Made by a program: the position numbers and the translations under genes. Source: Pseudomonas chlororaphis (lineage in GTDB: Bacteria; Pseudomonadota; Gammaproteobacteria; Pseudomonadales; Pseudomonadaceae). Taken from it: a stretch of DNA of 64,000 bases. This document shows, piece by piece, positions 9,359 to 18,073 of this stretch. The notes under the pieces are model-generated. The model was not told where the DNA came from, did no database searches, and saw nothing but the letters and a program-made list of their open reading frames with translations. The DNA lies in assembly GCF_003731765.1 (NCBI RefSeq), contig NZ_MOAL01000004.1, positions 2,294,001 through 2,358,000 of the forward strand. The letters are read 5' to 3'. The stretch's first letter is position 1. Each line of letters starts with the position of its first letter.

Positions 9359-10462
9359 TCACTCCGCTTGTGCAGGGGAAGGTTGCGGCAAGCGCAGCAA
9401 CCCGGTGAATCCGGCCAGCACCAGGCTGCCGTCCGCGGCCTGGATCAACCCGGCGACGGGACGCCCCAGGGGCTGGGCAAACGGCTGCAGAGGTGCCCCG
9501 CCGGGGCCGTCGCCGAGGAACAGCGCACCGCCCTGGTTGACCAGCAAGGCGCGGCCATCGGCCAGTCGCGTGGCGGCGCTGAACGACACTGGTTGCGCCA
9601 CCGGTAGCGGCTGGAAGCTGTCGCCGCCGTCGCTGGAAACAAAGGCGTGGCCCTTGAGCCCGGCCACCAGCAAGGCGCCGTCGGCCCGCAGTTGCAGGGC
9701 GAAGAAGCTGCCGGCATAGGGGCTGTCGAGGGCGACAAAGGACTGGCCGTCATCCTCGGAACGGGCCAGGTAGCCTTGCTCGCCGCCGAGGAACCAGCGC
9801 GGGCCCTGATGGGCGATGGCGTACAAATGGGCACCGCCGGGGTTGTCGACCTGCCCCATCAGCGACTGCCACGTGGCGCCGCCGTCCAGGGTCTGCAAGG
9901 CCAGGCCATAGGCCCCCACCACCAGGCCGCGGCGGGCGTCGACAAACTGCAGCGCCAGCAGCGGCTTGTCGGCGCCTTCGGCCAGCAAGCGTTCGGCGCT
10001 CTGTACCCGGGCCTGGGCGCTGTCGGCATCCGCCGCGTAGTCCAGGGCCTGGCGTGCAGCGGCCAGTTCGATCTGCGCGGCCTGATGCCCGTCCAGTTGC
10101 AGGGTCCAGTGTTCACCGCCGTCCACCGACTTGAGCACCACCCCGGCGTGCCCCACCGCCCAGCCCTGGCGCGAGTCGACAAACTGCACCGCAGTCAGGC
10201 TCACCGACACCGGCACTTGGGCCTGGCGCCAGTGTTGGCCATTGTCGTCGGAGAGCAGCACCAGACCGCGCTCCCCGACCGCCACCAGGCGTTCTCCGGC
10301 GCGAGCCAGGGCGGTCATGACCGCTTGCTCGGCGCGGGCCACCTGCAACGCCGGGGTGTCCAGCACCTCCCCCACCGGCGCCGGTTGGGCCTGGCACAAG
10401 CCGGCGCTGACGGGCAAGGCCAGGGCCATTAACCAACGGCCGGCCTGATGAATTCTGTTCAT
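9359..10462 (-). CDS. YCF48/BNR-repeat periplasmic protein
   Basis: About 367 residues with a signal peptide (MNRIHQAGRWLMALALPVSA...QAQ) and repeated BNR/Asp-box-like units such as SDDNGQHW, SVDGGEHW, TLDGGATW, SEDDGQSF and SSDGGDSF, typical of the YCF48 beta-propeller. I chose the ATG at 10462, the sixth codon of the longest frame, because GAGG sits at good spacing before it. In plants and cyanobacteria YCF48 helps photosystem assembly; bacterial copies beside RND pumps probably act as periplasmic scaffolds. The stop is only 4 bases from the MMPL start, so the two are co-expressed. Confidence 0.82.
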   Translation of the reverse strand: MNRIHQAGRWLMALALPVSAGLCQAQPAPVGEVLDTPALQVARAEQAVMTALARAGERLVAVGERGLVLLSDDNGQHWRQAQVPVSVSLTAVQFVDSRQGWAVGHAGVVLKSVDGGEHWTLQLDGHQAAQIELAAARQALDYAADADSAQARVQSAERLLAEGADKPLLALQFVDARRGLVVGAYGLALQTLDGGATWQSLMGQVDNPGGAHLYAIAHQGPRWFLGGEQGYLARSEDDGQSFVALDSPYAGSFFALQLRADGALLVAGLKGHAFVSSDGGDSFQPLPVAQPVSFSAATRLADGRALLVNQGGALFLGDGPGGAPLQPFAQPLGRPVAGLIQAADGSLVLAGFTGLLRLPQPSPAQAE

Positions 10463-10531
10463 TGCGTACCTCGGCAAATCCTGCGTTACCCATGGCTGGC
10501 CACGGCGTGGCCAGCCCTGCCCGAAGGCGAC

Positions 10532-11905
10532 TCAGCGCACCCCTTGACCGGCCATGGCCGCCGGCGAGAACTCGGACTTCTTGTAGCGATCCACCACCCC
10601 GTATTGCTCAGGCAGGCCGGTGTAGACGTTCTGGATAAACCAGGCGCCGGAAGTCAGGTCGTAGAACCCCGACGACAAGGTGGCGTGGGCCGGCAAGTCA
10701 GGCATCACCGCTGGCAGCGCCCACAGGGTCTTGGCCAGTTGGCCGTTGGCGTCCCAGCGATCGCCCAGCAGCGCTTGCCAGGTGTCTTCGTCGAAGTAGT
10801 AACGGCCCTTGGGCAACTGATGGCGCTTGCCCGGTGCCAGGTCGGCTTCCACCACCCACACGCGGTGCAGTTCCCAACGCAGGTAGTCGGGGTTCATGTG
10901 GTGCTTGGCGAACAAGTCCTCGGGCTTGCCGGCGGTCAGCAGTTTGTTGGTGTTGTAGGGCACGTAGATTTCCTGCTTGCCCACCAGCTTCCAGTTGAAG
11001 CGGTCCATACGGCCCTGGAACACGCTGAGTTCGTCGAAGCTCATGACCCCGGCGGTGGCCGGTGTCGGCGTGTCGCAGCAAGCGTTGGGCAACTTGCGCA
11101 CGCGGCGCTGGCCGGTCAGGTAGACATGGGCCTGGGAGGTGTCGCCGTTGTAGTTGGTGCGGCCCATGATCTGCTCGCCGGCACGCAGCGGCGGGCCAAC
11201 GTTGAGCAGGCGGAACAGCCAGTAGTCACCGTCGAAACCGGCCGCGCTGCCCTCGGGGTAGTAATAGGGCATTTCCTGGATCGCCTTGCCGTCGGTGGTC
11301 ATCACTTGGCTGCCGTCGGCGGTCATCAGGTAGTGCCGGAAATGCATGGCCACCGAAGTGCCGCGCCAGTTCAGCAGGTGGTTCCACATCACCTCGGCGC
11401 CGTTCTGCGGCAAGGGGAATGGAATGCCGCCGTAGGCGCCTTCCGGCACCGGCCCGGCCGTGCTTTCCACCAGCTTGGCGTTGACCGCGTTTTTCGCCGT
11501 GTTGTCGTACACCCATTGCGGCGCCGCGGCGCTGCGACGGGTCGGGTAGATGTCCAGGCGGTAGGTCTCGGGGTAGCGCTTGAACATGGCCTTGGTGCCG
11601 TCGCTGAGCTTGTCGGCGTACTGCGCCAGGTTCTTGCTGGTGATGCTGAACAACGGCTTGTCGCTGGCGAACGGGTCACCCCGCTTGCCGCCGGCCTTGT
11701 AGGCCGGGTCGACCTGGGTGTAGCCGCCGGTCCAGGCCGGGATGCTGCCGTCGGCATTGCCGGCGCGCTCGCCACCCAGCGGGGTCAGGCTCTTGCCGAG
11801 TTTGGCGGCGTCTTCGGCGCTGGCGGCCTGGGCCAGGCCGCTGGTCAGGGCAACGGCGGCCAACAGGGCACAGCACAGGGTCTTGAGTGCAAATGGGCGC
11901 TTCAT
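10532..11905 (-). CDS. DUF1329 envelope protein
   Basis: About 457 residues with a signal peptide (MKRPFALKTLCCALLAAVALTSGLAQA) and the N-terminal hallmark of the DUF1329 family (LGKSLTPLGGERAGNADGSIPAWTGG is its recognisable start). The mature protein is expected in the periplasm or at the outer membrane, with a LolA/LolB-like lipid-binding fold. The start at 11905 is used because AGAGGA is 7 bases upstream, whereas the Met two codons earlier is too close to it. It is always found next to DUF1302 and usually an RND pump, as here. Biochemical role not established. Confidence 0.85.
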   Translation of the reverse strand: MKRPFALKTLCCALLAAVALTSGLAQAASAEDAAKLGKSLTPLGGERAGNADGSIPAWTGGYTQVDPAYKAGGKRGDPFASDKPLFSITSKNLAQYADKLSDGTKAMFKRYPETYRLDIYPTRRSAAAPQWVYDNTAKNAVNAKLVESTAGPVPEGAYGGIPFPLPQNGAEVMWNHLLNWRGTSVAMHFRHYLMTADGSQVMTTDGKAIQEMPYYYPEGSAAGFDGDYWLFRLLNVGPPLRAGEQIMGRTNYNGDTSQAHVYLTGQRRVRKLPNACCDTPTPATAGVMSFDELSVFQGRMDRFNWKLVGKQEIYVPYNTNKLLTAGKPEDLFAKHHMNPDYLRWELHRVWVVEADLAPGKRHQLPKGRYYFDEDTWQALLGDRWDANGQLAKTLWALPAVMPDLPAHATLSSGFYDLTSGAWFIQNVYTGLPEQYGVVDRYKKSEFSPAAMAGQGVR

Positions 11906-11917
11906 GGGCATGTCCTC

Positions 11918-13591
11918 TTAGAAGGTGCTCTTGACGGAGAAGGCCAGGTAATCCCGATCTTTCAGCGACTGCTTGTAGGTGAACTGGGAAGCCGCGTTGA
12001 GGTTGGTGTCTTCGGGGCCGTAGTAGTGGGTGTACGTCAGGCCGAGGGTGACCCGGTCCTTGTAGGTGGCGCTGACGCCAATGTTCATGTCGCCGCCCTT
12101 GTCCGGACCGAAGGAGCCGATGGCCGCCGACTTGCCCAGGGGGAAGTAGCTGATGCCCAGGGGCACGCTGAGGTCGACGCCGGCGAACACCTGGCGATAG
12201 GTCGGGGTGTACACCAGCTTCATGCCCAGGCCGTCGTCAGTGGCGCCGGGGTCCAGGGCCTCGCGGTTCTTGGTGACGTTGAGCACGCGGTTCCACGCGA
12301 CCTCGGCGGCCAGGCTGGCCTCGCGGGCGACAAAGGACGGGCCGAACGAAGCCAGGGTGTTGAGGTTGATGTGCGCCGTGCGGCCCACCGCGTACAGCGG
12401 GTGGTTGTCGTTGTCGGCATCGACCCCGGCGAGCACCGTCTGGCCGTTGGACACCAGGGGCATGTTCCAGCGCATCGAGGCTTCGCCGGCGAAGTTGTAG
12501 GCGCCCACGGTGGTGGAGAAACTGGCGCCCAGGGCGCGGATGTCCTCGGGGTAGACCCAGTAGTAATCGCCGATCTGCCCGGTGCTGAAGTTGGGCTGGC
12601 CGGCCACCGGTTTCAGGTACAGCTTGCCGACCTTGTCGTGGTACTGGATGGCGTACAGGCCGTAGTCGGCCTCGGCCCCCGAGTAGCGCAGCTGCAAGCC
12701 GCCCTGCCCCGAGTCGCGGGCTTTCTTGTCCTTGCCGTGGAAAAACGCCGCCGGGCTGTCGGCATTGCCGCCGAGGAACGCCGGGAATGGCGCGCCGACG
12801 ATCAGCCGCTCGTTGCCCTCGCCGATGGTGTCGCTGACCGAGAAATAACTGCCCACGCCCGGCAGGCGCGTCTCTTCCCACTCCAACTGGTAGAAGGCCC
12901 CAAGGGACAGGTCCTGGGTGAGTTGATAGGTGGCCGACAGCTGATTGACCGGGCGGGTGATTTCCTTGAACTGGGTGTTGGGCACCGACTGCGCCTTGAC
13001 CACGTCCACCGGGGCCATGCCGCCGGCGATACCGTTGCCACCGAAGAACAGGCTTTCGCCCCAGATCAGGCCATGGCGACCCAGGCGCACGGACATCGAG
13101 CGCTCCGCCAGTTCACCGTTCCAGTAGACAAAGGCGTCCAGCAGTTCGCCGTCGCCGCCGTGCAGGTGCCGGGTGTCGTCGGTGAACTCGTCGTAGGCCA
13201 CCGAGCGTTGGTTGGCCCGGGTCGGGTTGTTGTCGTTGCTGCGCTGGTACTGGGTGTCGTACCAGGCGGCGCCGCTGACCCGGGCACCGACGTTCTGGTA
13301 GCCGATGTCCATCTCCGAGAGGATGTCCAGGCGGTTGGAGATCAGGCCCTTTTCGAAGTTGCGGTCACCGTCGTCCTGGTTGCGCGAGGTGGTGCCGTCG
13401 CTGAGCTTGCTGCTGCGGTCCTTGAGGCGCCAGGCCGAGCTGTATTTCAGGGTGTTGTCCCAGCGCAGGCTGAGGTCGGGCACGCCGGTGTCGATATCGA
13501 AGGCCTGGACCGCCGGGGCCCCCAGGGCCATGGCCACCGCCAGGGACAGCGGTACGCGGCGCGATGGGGAAGACTTGCGAGTAGTCATCAA
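11918..13591 (-). CDS. DUF1302 outer-membrane beta-barrel protein
   Basis: 557 residues with a signal peptide ending in APAVQA, then a run of alternating-hydrophobic beta strands and a C-terminal aromatic residue (SVKSTF), the usual outer-membrane insertion signal. This fits DUF1302, a predicted outer-membrane channel partner of DUF1329. It is the first gene of the long operon: 171 bases separate it from the FAD hydroxylase stop, and 12 bases from the DUF1329 start. It probably lets a hydrophobic substrate through the outer membrane; this is inference from the gene set. Confidence 0.85.
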   Translation of the reverse strand: MMTTRKSSPSRRVPLSLAVAMALGAPAVQAFDIDTGVPDLSLRWDNTLKYSSAWRLKDRSSKLSDGTTSRNQDDGDRNFEKGLISNRLDILSEMDIGYQNVGARVSGAAWYDTQYQRSNDNNPTRANQRSVAYDEFTDDTRHLHGGDGELLDAFVYWNGELAERSMSVRLGRHGLIWGESLFFGGNGIAGGMAPVDVVKAQSVPNTQFKEITRPVNQLSATYQLTQDLSLGAFYQLEWEETRLPGVGSYFSVSDTIGEGNERLIVGAPFPAFLGGNADSPAAFFHGKDKKARDSGQGGLQLRYSGAEADYGLYAIQYHDKVGKLYLKPVAGQPNFSTGQIGDYYWVYPEDIRALGASFSTTVGAYNFAGEASMRWNMPLVSNGQTVLAGVDADNDNHPLYAVGRTAHINLNTLASFGPSFVAREASLAAEVAWNRVLNVTKNREALDPGATDDGLGMKLVYTPTYRQVFAGVDLSVPLGISYFPLGKSAAIGSFGPDKGGDMNIGVSATYKDRVTLGLTYTHYYGPEDTNLNAASQFTYKQSLKDRDYLAFSVKSTF

Positions 13592-13762
13592 TGCAACCCT
13601 CTTTATTATTGTTGTGTGTCAGTAGCGGTTGAAAACGTGGTGCTGGAGTCCGTCGCTCTTGCACAAGCCCCCCGTCCTCAAGCAAGGCACGCTGTGACGG
13701 GAGTGGGTCGTGCGGTGATCGGGCGCACCGGCCGGGCCTGGGCCGAGCCGGTGGCGCCGGGG

Positions 13763-14887
13763 TCAGATCGGCTGCGCGGTCCGCTGCAGCATCTGCCGTA
13801 CCAGGCCGATGCGGTCGAAGCTGTGGTCGCGCTGCATTTCCTTGTCGCCGGCCAGCACCGAGCTTTCGCTGATGAACTGGCAGCGGTCGAAACGCCGGGC
13901 CATAAAGCGCTGCAGTTGTTCGTGCAGGCTGCCGCCGGCGGTGAGTTCTTCGCCCAGGACCACGGCGTCTTCGATGGCCATGCCAGCGCCCTGCCCCAGG
14001 TGCGGGGTGGTGGCGTGGGCGGCATCGCCGATCAGCAGCACCCGGCCGTTGAACCAGGGCTCATCGACGAACACCACTTCCATGGGCTTGTAGACCACCT
14101 GGCTGCTGTCGGTGATTTGCTCGCGCAGCTCGCCGATCAGCCCGGTGAAACCTTGCAGGCGTTCGCGCATCGTGGCGGCCAGGGACGCTGGATCCATCCA
14201 CGGATTGCTCGGTTCATGGGAGGTCAGGAACAGGTACATCAGGTCACCGGCCAGGGGCACCAGGCCGGCATTGCCGTCGGGGCCCTGGAAGTTGGCTAGG
14301 TGATCGATGCCGGGGTGACGGGGGAAGTTGTAGCGCCACACGGCCTGGCCGGTGAAGCGCGGCTGATAGGCGTCGCCAAACAGCAGGCTGCGGACTTTCG
14401 AATACAGGCCGTCGGCCCCCACCACCAGGTCGTAGCGTGCCCGGGTGGCGTCGGTGAACAGCACGTCAACGCCGTCGACGTCCTGATCCAGGTTGTCCAC
14501 GCTGAGCCCCAGGCGCACCTGGGTGCCCAGTTCGATGGCGGTTTCACTCAGGACCTGGTGCAGGGCGAGCCTCGAGATGCCGACGTTGGCCGGGTACTCC
14601 GGGCCAGCCAGGCGCTGGCCGGGGATCCGCGCCAGTTGGGTGCCTTGCAGGTCGTAGATGGCCACGTCCTCAAAGGCGTAGGCGGCGTCCAGATAGCCAT
14701 CGAGCACGCCTAGCTTGGCCATCTCGCGCACCACATTGCTCTGCTGGATGATGCCCACGCCATAGACCGTCCATTGCGCCTTGAGCTCCACCAGATCCAC
14801 TGCAATACCGCGGCGTCGCAGGGCAATGGCGGCACACAGGCCACCGATACCACCGCCGACGATTAACACCTTGTTGACTGCGCTCAT
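13763..14887 (-). CDS. FAD-dependent aromatic monooxygenase
   Basis: 374-residue group A flavoprotein hydroxylase of the salicylate/3-hydroxybenzoate 6-hydroxylase type. It has the Rossmann motif G11-G-G-I-G-G16, the DG motif in LVVGADGLYSKVR, and the second FAD motif RVLLIGDAAHATTPHLGQG in the C-terminal half. It hydroxylates a phenolic ring with NAD(P)H and O2. The start at 14887 has GAGG at correct spacing, and the longer in-frame Met 4 codons upstream lacks one. It has its own promoter region with a NodD-type operator, and together with the Rieske and VOC genes represents the ring-activation step. Exact substrate not determinable. Confidence 0.87.
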   Translation of the reverse strand: MSAVNKVLIVGGGIGGLCAAIALRRRGIAVDLVELKAQWTVYGVGIIQQSNVVREMAKLGVLDGYLDAAYAFEDVAIYDLQGTQLARIPGQRLAGPEYPANVGISRLALHQVLSETAIELGTQVRLGLSVDNLDQDVDGVDVLFTDATRARYDLVVGADGLYSKVRSLLFGDAYQPRFTGQAVWRYNFPRHPGIDHLANFQGPDGNAGLVPLAGDLMYLFLTSHEPSNPWMDPASLAATMRERLQGFTGLIGELREQITDSSQVVYKPMEVVFVDEPWFNGRVLLIGDAAHATTPHLGQGAGMAIEDAVVLGEELTAGGSLHEQLQRFMARRFDRCQFISESSVLAGDKEMQRDHSFDRIGLVRQMLQRTAQPI

Positions 14888-14970
14888 TTCAAGCCTCACT
14901 TCTTATTGTTATTCGCGAGTGCCGAGGGCTGAACCCGGATGCCTTGCAGCTTCTCGCCTAACGATGGATT

Positions 14971-14978
14971 TGACTAAT
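14971..14978 (-). promoter_or_regulatory. Conserved ATTAGTCA element before the hydroxylase gene
   Basis: On the minus strand ATTAGTCA lies 35 bases downstream of the centre of the TATC-N9-GATA operator at 14996-15016. The same octamer at exactly the same distance follows the operator at 16501-16521. At a LysR-type promoter this is where the -35 region would fall. Inference from position and repetition only. Confidence 0.45.
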
Positions 14979-14995
14979 TGCATGATCAGATGCGA

Positions 14996-15016
14996 CCTAT
15001 CACGCCACGCGATACC
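14996..15016. promoter_or_regulatory. NodD-type LysR operator (CCTATC-N9-GATACC), copy 1
   Basis: Perfect inverted repeat CCTATC-N9-GATACC lying between the Rieske stop and the FAD hydroxylase start. It contains ATC-N9-GAT, the half-site arrangement of NodD-like LysR regulators, and T-N11-A. The same 12 specified bases recur at 21121-21141 before the C-C hydrolase gene, with related copies at 16501-16521 and 18159-18179. It is a likely binding site for one of the two LysR proteins encoded nearby. Confidence 0.65.
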
Positions 15017-15020
15017 TCGT

Positions 15021-15398
15021 TCAACCGCCCGCGCCCTGCAACAGCGCAGCCTCGACCCACAGCCAACCGTCCCGTTCCTGCCACGCCACGGCGCTCAAGT
15101 GCTGCCCCAGACAGGGGCCGTACACGCACTCGCCGCTGTCGGCGAGGAACTGCGCGCCGTGGGCGTAACAGATGATTCGCTGGCCGTCGGCGCTCAAGTA
15201 GCGGTCCTTGCGATACGGCAAGGGCACGTCCAGGTGCGGGCAACGGTTGCGGTAGAGCCGCACCTGCCCCTGGTGGCGCAGACCGAACAGGCTGTCGGCG
15301 CCGCCATGCAGCGGGTCGAAGCCCTTTGACTGGCCTTCCAGCAGCTCGTCGGGGCGGCACAGCTTGAGCCAGGGCTCCACGCTTGCCACCCGGCTCAC
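15021..15398 (-). CDS. Rieske [2Fe-2S] ferredoxin-like protein
   Basis: 125-residue stand-alone Rieske protein. Both halves of the cluster motif are present: C53-P-H55 and C77-Y-A-H80. No signal peptide, so a soluble electron carrier of the type that feeds dioxygenases or monooxygenases. I place the start at the GTG (15398) that overlaps the TGA of the VOC dioxygenase gene in a GTGA arrangement; this gives coupled translation and a normal N-terminus, unlike a longer ORF beginning 33 bases upstream. No Rieske oxygenase alpha subunit or ferredoxin reductase is seen, so its partner may be the VOC dioxygenase or lie elsewhere. Confidence 0.82.
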   Translation of the reverse strand: MSRVASVEPWLKLCRPDELLEGQSKGFDPLHGGADSLFGLRHQGQVRLYRNRCPHLDVPLPYRKDRYLSADGQRIICYAHGAQFLADSGECVYGPCLGQHLSAVAWQERDGWLWVEAALLQGAGG

Positions 15399-16336
15399 GC
15401 CTGCTTTGGCGGTGGTCCGCCGGGGGCCCATTTGTCCCGGGAGTTGAACAGGAACAGCTGCGAGTTATCCGCCGACATCGGCGCCTGGCGTGCGGCCCAA
15501 GCGTCGTCATGCTTGTCCATGTCGGCGTCGTATTCGATGTGGCAACCCAGCGGGCTGTTGAAGTACCAGAACCAGTTGGAACCGAACAGATGACGGCCCG
15601 GGCCCCAGAAGCTGGTCCAGCCGTTCTGCTCGAACCGCCGCCCTGCCAGCAGCACTTCGGTGCCGCTGCCCATGTGGAACGTGAAGTGCTCGCAGCCCTT
15701 CATGTGCGGCGGGGTCTGGATCATGAACAGGCAGTGGTGATCGTCCGAACCGCTGGGGCGCATAAAGGGCCCGACGCCGATAAAGGTGTCGGTGGTCTTG
15801 AAGCCCAGGCGCTCGGCGTAGAAGGCTTCGGCCTTGGCCGAGTCGGGCACGAAATACACCACGTGGGACAGGGTGCGCGGCACGGCTGCCATATCGAGGC
15901 TGATGCCGGCCTGGTTCAGTGGCCGCTGGGGCGCGCTGCCCGGGGCGTTGGTCAGGTCCGCCGGGGCGCTGTAGGGGCGGCGCACGCTGACCTGGAAGGC
16001 GATGGCAAAACCCATGTCGTCGACACTGTGCAAGGCGCCCTGCTCGTCCCAGGTCACGGCACGGTCACGGGCCAGTTCCTGACCGATGGCGTCGAGGGTC
16101 GCGGCGTCGGCCACGCCGTACACGGTCTCACGCAGGGACGGTGCCGGGCCGATGGCCGGCGGCAACTGCGGATGGTCGGCCGGACGGATGATGATCGCCG
16201 TGCCGTCGAGGGCTTCGAAACGCCCGCCCTGCGGGTCCAGCGCTACCGGCGTCAAGCCGTAGTCCCGCAGGCAATCGCTGCAGGCCTGGATGTCATCGAC
16301 GCCAAACACCAGCGCGTCAAGGCCAAGGATATTCAT
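15395..16336 (-). CDS. Two-domain VOC extradiol-type dioxygenase
   Basis: 313 residues made of two VOC (glyoxalase/bleomycin-resistance/dioxygenase) modules, about 1-120 and 150-290. The second module holds the candidate 2-His-1-carboxylate iron site H158 (LSHVVYF), H217 (CEHFTFH) and E268 (GCHIEYD), in the order seen in type I extradiol ring-cleavage dioxygenases. Length matches that family (about 290-315). The start at 16336 has GGAG upstream; the much longer frame running to 16636 covers a promoter region and is not used. Likely cleaves a catechol- or hydroquinone-type ring produced by the FAD hydroxylase. First gene of a two-gene unit with the Rieske protein. Confidence 0.8.
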   Translation of the reverse strand: MNILGLDALVFGVDDIQACSDCLRDYGLTPVALDPQGGRFEALDGTAIIIRPADHPQLPPAIGPAPSLRETVYGVADAATLDAIGQELARDRAVTWDEQGALHSVDDMGFAIAFQVSVRRPYSAPADLTNAPGSAPQRPLNQAGISLDMAAVPRTLSHVVYFVPDSAKAEAFYAERLGFKTTDTFIGVGPFMRPSGSDDHHCLFMIQTPPHMKGCEHFTFHMGSGTEVLLAGRRFEQNGWTSFWGPGRHLFGSNWFWYFNSPLGCHIEYDADMDKHDDAWAARQAPMSADNSQLFLFNSRDKWAPGGPPPKQA

Positions 16337-16475
16337 GGCAAACCACTCCATTGTCATTATGTGACGCAGGCCGCGCGCTTCTGGACGAAACCGGGGCGCC
16401 GGGCTGCGCTGGTGGTGCCGGACAGCGCAAATGTCTGGTCGGCTGGCGCCAGAGATTGCCGCCGGCCCGCGGCCC

Positions 16476-16483
16476 TGACTAAT
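16476..16483 (-). promoter_or_regulatory. Conserved ATTAGTCA element before the dioxygenase gene
   Basis: Minus-strand ATTAGTCA, 35 bases from the centre of the operator at 16501-16521, matching the arrangement before the FAD hydroxylase gene (14971-14978). Likely part of the dioxygenase promoter. Confidence 0.45.
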
Positions 16484-16500
16484 CGCTTGTGGGGATGTGA

Positions 16501-16521
16501 CGTATCGGCAAACGCAATACG
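16501..16521. promoter_or_regulatory. LysR operator (CGTATC-N9-AATACG), copy 2
   Basis: Inverted repeat whose arms extend to ACGTAT and ATACGT separated by exactly 11 bases (16500-16522), a textbook T-N11-A LysR box. One half-site reads ATC and the other AAT instead of GAT. It sits between the LysR gene and the divergent dioxygenase, as expected for an autoregulating LysR activator. Confidence 0.65.
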
Positions 16522-16650
16522 TGGTGCAAACATCCAGCGCTCCGGGCGATGGCTGCTTCAGCCCGTCGTCCGAGCAATAAGGGGATTGACGCGGCGATGC
16601 CAACGCCGGAAGGTATCGACAAAATAAATACAACAAGCGATGAGCCTGCC

Positions 16651-17574
16651 ATGCGTTTCAATCACCTCGACCTGAACCTCCTGGTGGCCCTGGATGTGCT
16701 GCTCGAAGAGCAAAACATCACCCGCGCCGCCGAACGCCTGCACCTGACCCAATCCGCCACCAGCGGTGTATTGGGCCGCCTGCGCACCTATTTCGAAGAC
16801 GAGCTGCTGGTCCAGGTGGGGCGCAAGATGCAGCCCACGCCCTACGCCCTGGAGCTGGCCAAGCCGGTGCGCGAGGTGCTGCTGACGATCCAGTCGTCGA
16901 TCACCGCCAAGCCGGTGTTCGACCCCGCCACTAGCAAACGGCACTTTCGCCTGATCACCTCGGACTACCTGATCAGCGTGCTGTTTGCCCGGGTCATCCA
17001 GAAGATCCACCACCTGGCGCCCCTGATCACCTTCGAGATGCTCGGCCCCGGCGACAACTCCGGCGACCTGCTGGTGCGCGGCGAGGTGGACCTGATGATC
17101 GTGCCCGAGCGCTACATCATCGAAGGCCACCCGGCGCAATTGCTGTTCGAGGAAGAACAGGTGTGCGTGGTGTGGAAGGACCACCCCCACGTCGGCGCCA
17201 GCCTGACCCTGGAGCAGTACATGGACATGGGGCATATCTCGGTGGGTTTCGGCCGCAACCGGCACCTGAGCATCGAGGACTGGTTCATGAACCAGTACGG
17301 CTTCAACCGCCGCCTGGAAGTCATCACCAACGACTTCAACACCCTGCCGCAACTGATCGTCGGCACCCAGCGCATCGCCACCATGCACCGGCGCCTGGCC
17401 GAGCTGTACGCTGAACACCTGCCGCTGCGCCTGCTGCCGGCACCGGTGAAGCTGCCGGTGATGCGCGAGCACATGCTCTGGCACCGCAGCATGGACGGCG
17501 ACCCGATGCACCGCTGGCTGCGCGAGCGCATCAGCGAATTCACCCAGAGCCTGGACCAGCGCGTCGCCGCATGA
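16651..17574 (+). CDS. LysR-family regulator, NodD-like
   Basis: 307-residue LysR-type transcriptional regulator: N-terminal winged helix-turn-helix (about 1-60, with the recognition region NITRAAERLHLTQSATSGVL) followed by the effector-binding fold. The start MRFNHLDLNLLVALD is the conserved beginning of the NodD/PcpR subgroup; the longer frame upstream is not used because it runs through the promoter. It is divergent from the dioxygenase-Rieske unit and has a T-N11-A box in the shared region, so it probably activates that unit with a pathway aromatic as co-inducer. It is paralogous to the LysR at 20055-20990. Confidence 0.88.
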   Translation: MRFNHLDLNLLVALDVLLEEQNITRAAERLHLTQSATSGVLGRLRTYFEDELLVQVGRKMQPTPYALELAKPVREVLLTIQSSITAKPVFDPATSKRHFRLITSDYLISVLFARVIQKIHHLAPLITFEMLGPGDNSGDLLVRGEVDLMIVPERYIIEGHPAQLLFEEEQVCVVWKDHPHVGASLTLEQYMDMGHISVGFGRNRHLSIEDWFMNQYGFNRRLEVITNDFNTLPQLIVGTQRIATMHRRLAELYAEHLPLRLLPAPVKLPVMREHMLWHRSMDGDPMHRWLRERISEFTQSLDQRVAA

Positions 17575-17576
17575 GT

Positions 17577-17606
17577 GAGGGCCGGGGCCGACAGGGTCCC
17601 GGCCTC
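17577..17606. terminator. Hairpin between convergent LysR and NTF2 genes
   Basis: GAGG(G)CCGGG pairs with CCCGGCCTC, giving a 9-bp G+C-rich stem with one bulged G, right after the LysR stop. No clear U tract, so termination is only suggested. Confidence 0.35.
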
Positions 17607-17613
17607 GCCGTGT

Positions 17614-18000
17614 TCAGTCCGCGCAGCGGGTGGCGTGGAACGAGGCAATCTGCCAACCCTGCCGGCCCCGTACCCAGACCTGGGTGGCAAACCCCTCGGC
17701 CCTGATGCTCTGCTCGCCGCCGCGCTTGCACAGGGTGTTGCTCTGGGGGCCGGTCATCAGTGCCAGGTCCTCGCCATACAAGCGCACCTGCAAGTCGCCA
17801 CGCTCGATAGCCAGGTAGCGCACAGCGCTGCGGGCGTACTCCAGGTAGTCGGCCTTGCCCTGCACCAGGCCGGTGGTGTGCACGTAGACCAGGTCATCGG
17901 CAAAAATTTCGGCGGCCAGGGCGTGGTCTTCTTCCACCAGCGCCCGGCGGCGCGCCTGTTCCCGCTCCAGCAGTTGTTGTTCGATCAGTTGAATGCTCAT
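17614..18000 (-). CDS. NTF2-like / SnoaL-type small protein
   Basis: 128-residue single-domain protein with the NTF2-like pattern: an N-terminal helix rich in Glu/Arg (LLEREQARRRALVEEDHALAAEIFADD), then strands ending in GWQIASFHATR. The domain supports isomerases, dehydratases, cyclases and binding proteins; no catalytic residues can be assigned. The start at 18000 has AAGGAA upstream; the longer frame to 18042 is not supported. It converges with the LysR gene and diverges from the amidohydrolase gene. The shared upstream region carries operator-like repeats that tie it to the same regulon. Confidence 0.75.
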   Translation of the reverse strand: MSIQLIEQQLLEREQARRRALVEEDHALAAEIFADDLVYVHTTGLVQGKADYLEYARSAVRYLAIERGDLQVRLYGEDLALMTGPQSNTLCKRGGEQSIRAEGFATQVWVRGRQGWQIASFHATRCAD

Positions 18001-18073
18001 GGCAGGTTCCTTTTCGGGGCACCGTCGGACTGACGGCGGCACACCCTAGACAAGCCGCCCCCGCCAGGAACAG

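Larger units (their letters stand above)
16337..16650. promoter_or_regulatory. Divergent promoter region, VOC dioxygenase / LysR
   Basis: 314-base gene-free region between the divergent dioxygenase and LysR genes. It carries the operator at 16501-16521 and the ATTAGTCA octamer (minus strand) at 16476-16483. Nothing suggests an additional gene; short frames here lack ribosome-binding sites. Confidence 0.6.

Noticed and set aside
197..14299. Very long plus-strand open frames (for example 197-2374, 6826-9252, 10448-14299) opposite the minus-strand operon
   Set aside because: They lie antisense to genes with clear family motifs, have Gln/His/Arg/Val-rich composition typical of the opposite strand of G+C-rich genes, and show no domain signatures or ribosome-binding sites.
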